From: Verrucomicrobiota bacterium
Lineage (GTDB): Bacteria > Verrucomicrobiota > Verrucomicrobiia > Verrucomicrobiales > Verrucomicrobiaceae
Direction of reading: 5' to 3'
Length of the DNA: 5,342 bases
NCBI GenBank assembly: GCA_023428335.1
Contig: JAEYYS010000413.1
Location: forward strand, 1-5,342
This document shows positions 4,901-5,342 of this stretch, one piece after another; positions within the stretch are counted from its first letter, which is position 1, and each line of letters opens with the position of its first letter. The notes beneath the pieces are model-generated. The model searched no databases. It was given only the letters and a program-made list of their open reading frames with translations, and was not told where the DNA came from. A program made the position numbers and the translations under genes.

Positions 4901-5342
4901 CGCCCGCCAAGCCGCTGACACCGGCCGACTACACCACGCTCGCCTCCTTCCGCCGCGTGCTGCGCGCCTACCTGCGCTTCAGCGAGCGGCGCATCCAGGA
5001 ACAGGGCCTGGCGCCGGTGCAGTACCTCGCCCTGCTGGCCATCGAGGGCGGTGGTGAACCCCCCACGGTCGGCGGCCTGGCAAACTGGCTGGAGATCGCC
5101 CCCCACAGCGCCGCTGAACTGGTCAACCGCCTGGAGGCCGCCGGCCTTGCCCGGCGCAAGCCCGACGCCACCGACGGCCGGCAGGTGCGGGTGGCGCTCA
5201 CCGCGCGCGGTCGCGCCACGCTCGGCCGGTTGGCGGCGATCCATCACGAGGAACTGCAGACCACCGGCCCGCTGCTGATCCGCGAGTTGAGCCGGCTGAC
5301 CGCCGCCCCCGCTGACCCCACCCCACCCCCCCCATGGAAAAC
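4888..5342 (+). CDS. MarR-family transcriptional regulator (runs off right edge)
   Basis: The frame from ATG 4888 is open to the window end (151 codons) and reads as a MarR-family winged-helix regulator. Residues about 12-36 are the N-terminal dimerisation helix. LAPVQYLALLAI (41-52) is the usual helix 2. LANWLEIAPHSAAELVNRLEAAGLARR (64-90) is the helix-turn-helix. DATDGRQVRVALTARGR (93-109) is the wing with the family's D-x-R turn and LT-x-x-G. A dimerisation helix follows (about 110-137). From about residue 139 the sequence is Pro-rich and includes a run of eight C (5326-5333). The usual family length of about 140-150 is already reached, so the stop is probably just beyond the edge. An ATG at 5334 in another frame could begin the next gene. 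There is no Shine-Dalgarno. The divergent placement suggests it represses the DUF488/PLP-enzyme operon and itself; its ligand is unknown. Confidence 0.88.
   Translation, partial: MELSTPAKPLTPADYTTLASFRRVLRAYLRFSERRIQEQGLAPVQYLALLAIEGGGEPPTVGGLANWLEIAPHSAAELVNRLEAAGLARRKPDATDGRQVRVALTARGRATLGRLAAIHHEELQTTGPLLIRELSRLTAAPADPTPPPPWK

Overview
The window is GC-rich and densely packed. It looks like chromosomal DNA from a Gram-negative proteobacterium. Supporting signs are an outer-membrane barrel protein ending in Phe, a cysteine-ligated NsrR regulator with its operator, group III and group I truncated hemoglobins, and long antisense ORF shadows typical of high GC. The overall flavour resembles denitrifying betaproteobacteria (Rhodocyclales-like), but that placement is inference and cannot be settled from the sequence alone. 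I see no mobile element, CRISPR array, tRNA or rRNA.

Left part (1-1939, minus strand). A GTG-started nsrR (1544-1939) is followed by an exported outer-membrane beta-barrel protein (562-1479). A strong rho-independent terminator comes next (471-506), then the 5' part of an M50 site-2-type metalloprotease that runs off the left edge (1-442).

Centre (1940-3188, plus strand). Divergent from nsrR are two different truncated hemoglobins. The first is a cytosolic group III protein (2026-2508). The second (2562-3125) is a signal-peptide-bearing protein that appears to fuse a YHS-like domain to a group I truncated hemoglobin. They end in a strong terminator (3143-3188). The nsrR/hemoglobin intergenic region carries a near-perfect 11-1-11 palindrome (1994-2016) of NsrR-operator type. 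The likely picture is a nitric-oxide-responsive divergon: NsrR senses NO through its Fe-S cluster and controls itself, the outer-membrane protein and the two hemoglobins. NO or O2 chemistry would then be handled in both cytoplasm and periplasm. The exported YHS-hemoglobin fusion is the most unusual gene here.

Right part (3248-5342). A minus-strand pair overlaps by 4 bp (ATGA): a DUF488-family protein (4384-4863) and a Cys/Met-metabolism PLP enzyme (3248-4387). A MarR-family regulator (4888 to the right edge) is divergent from them. The 24-bp gap holds most of a strong sigma70-type promoter for the DUF488 gene, with a dyad (4877-4889) in its spacer that is a good candidate MarR operator.
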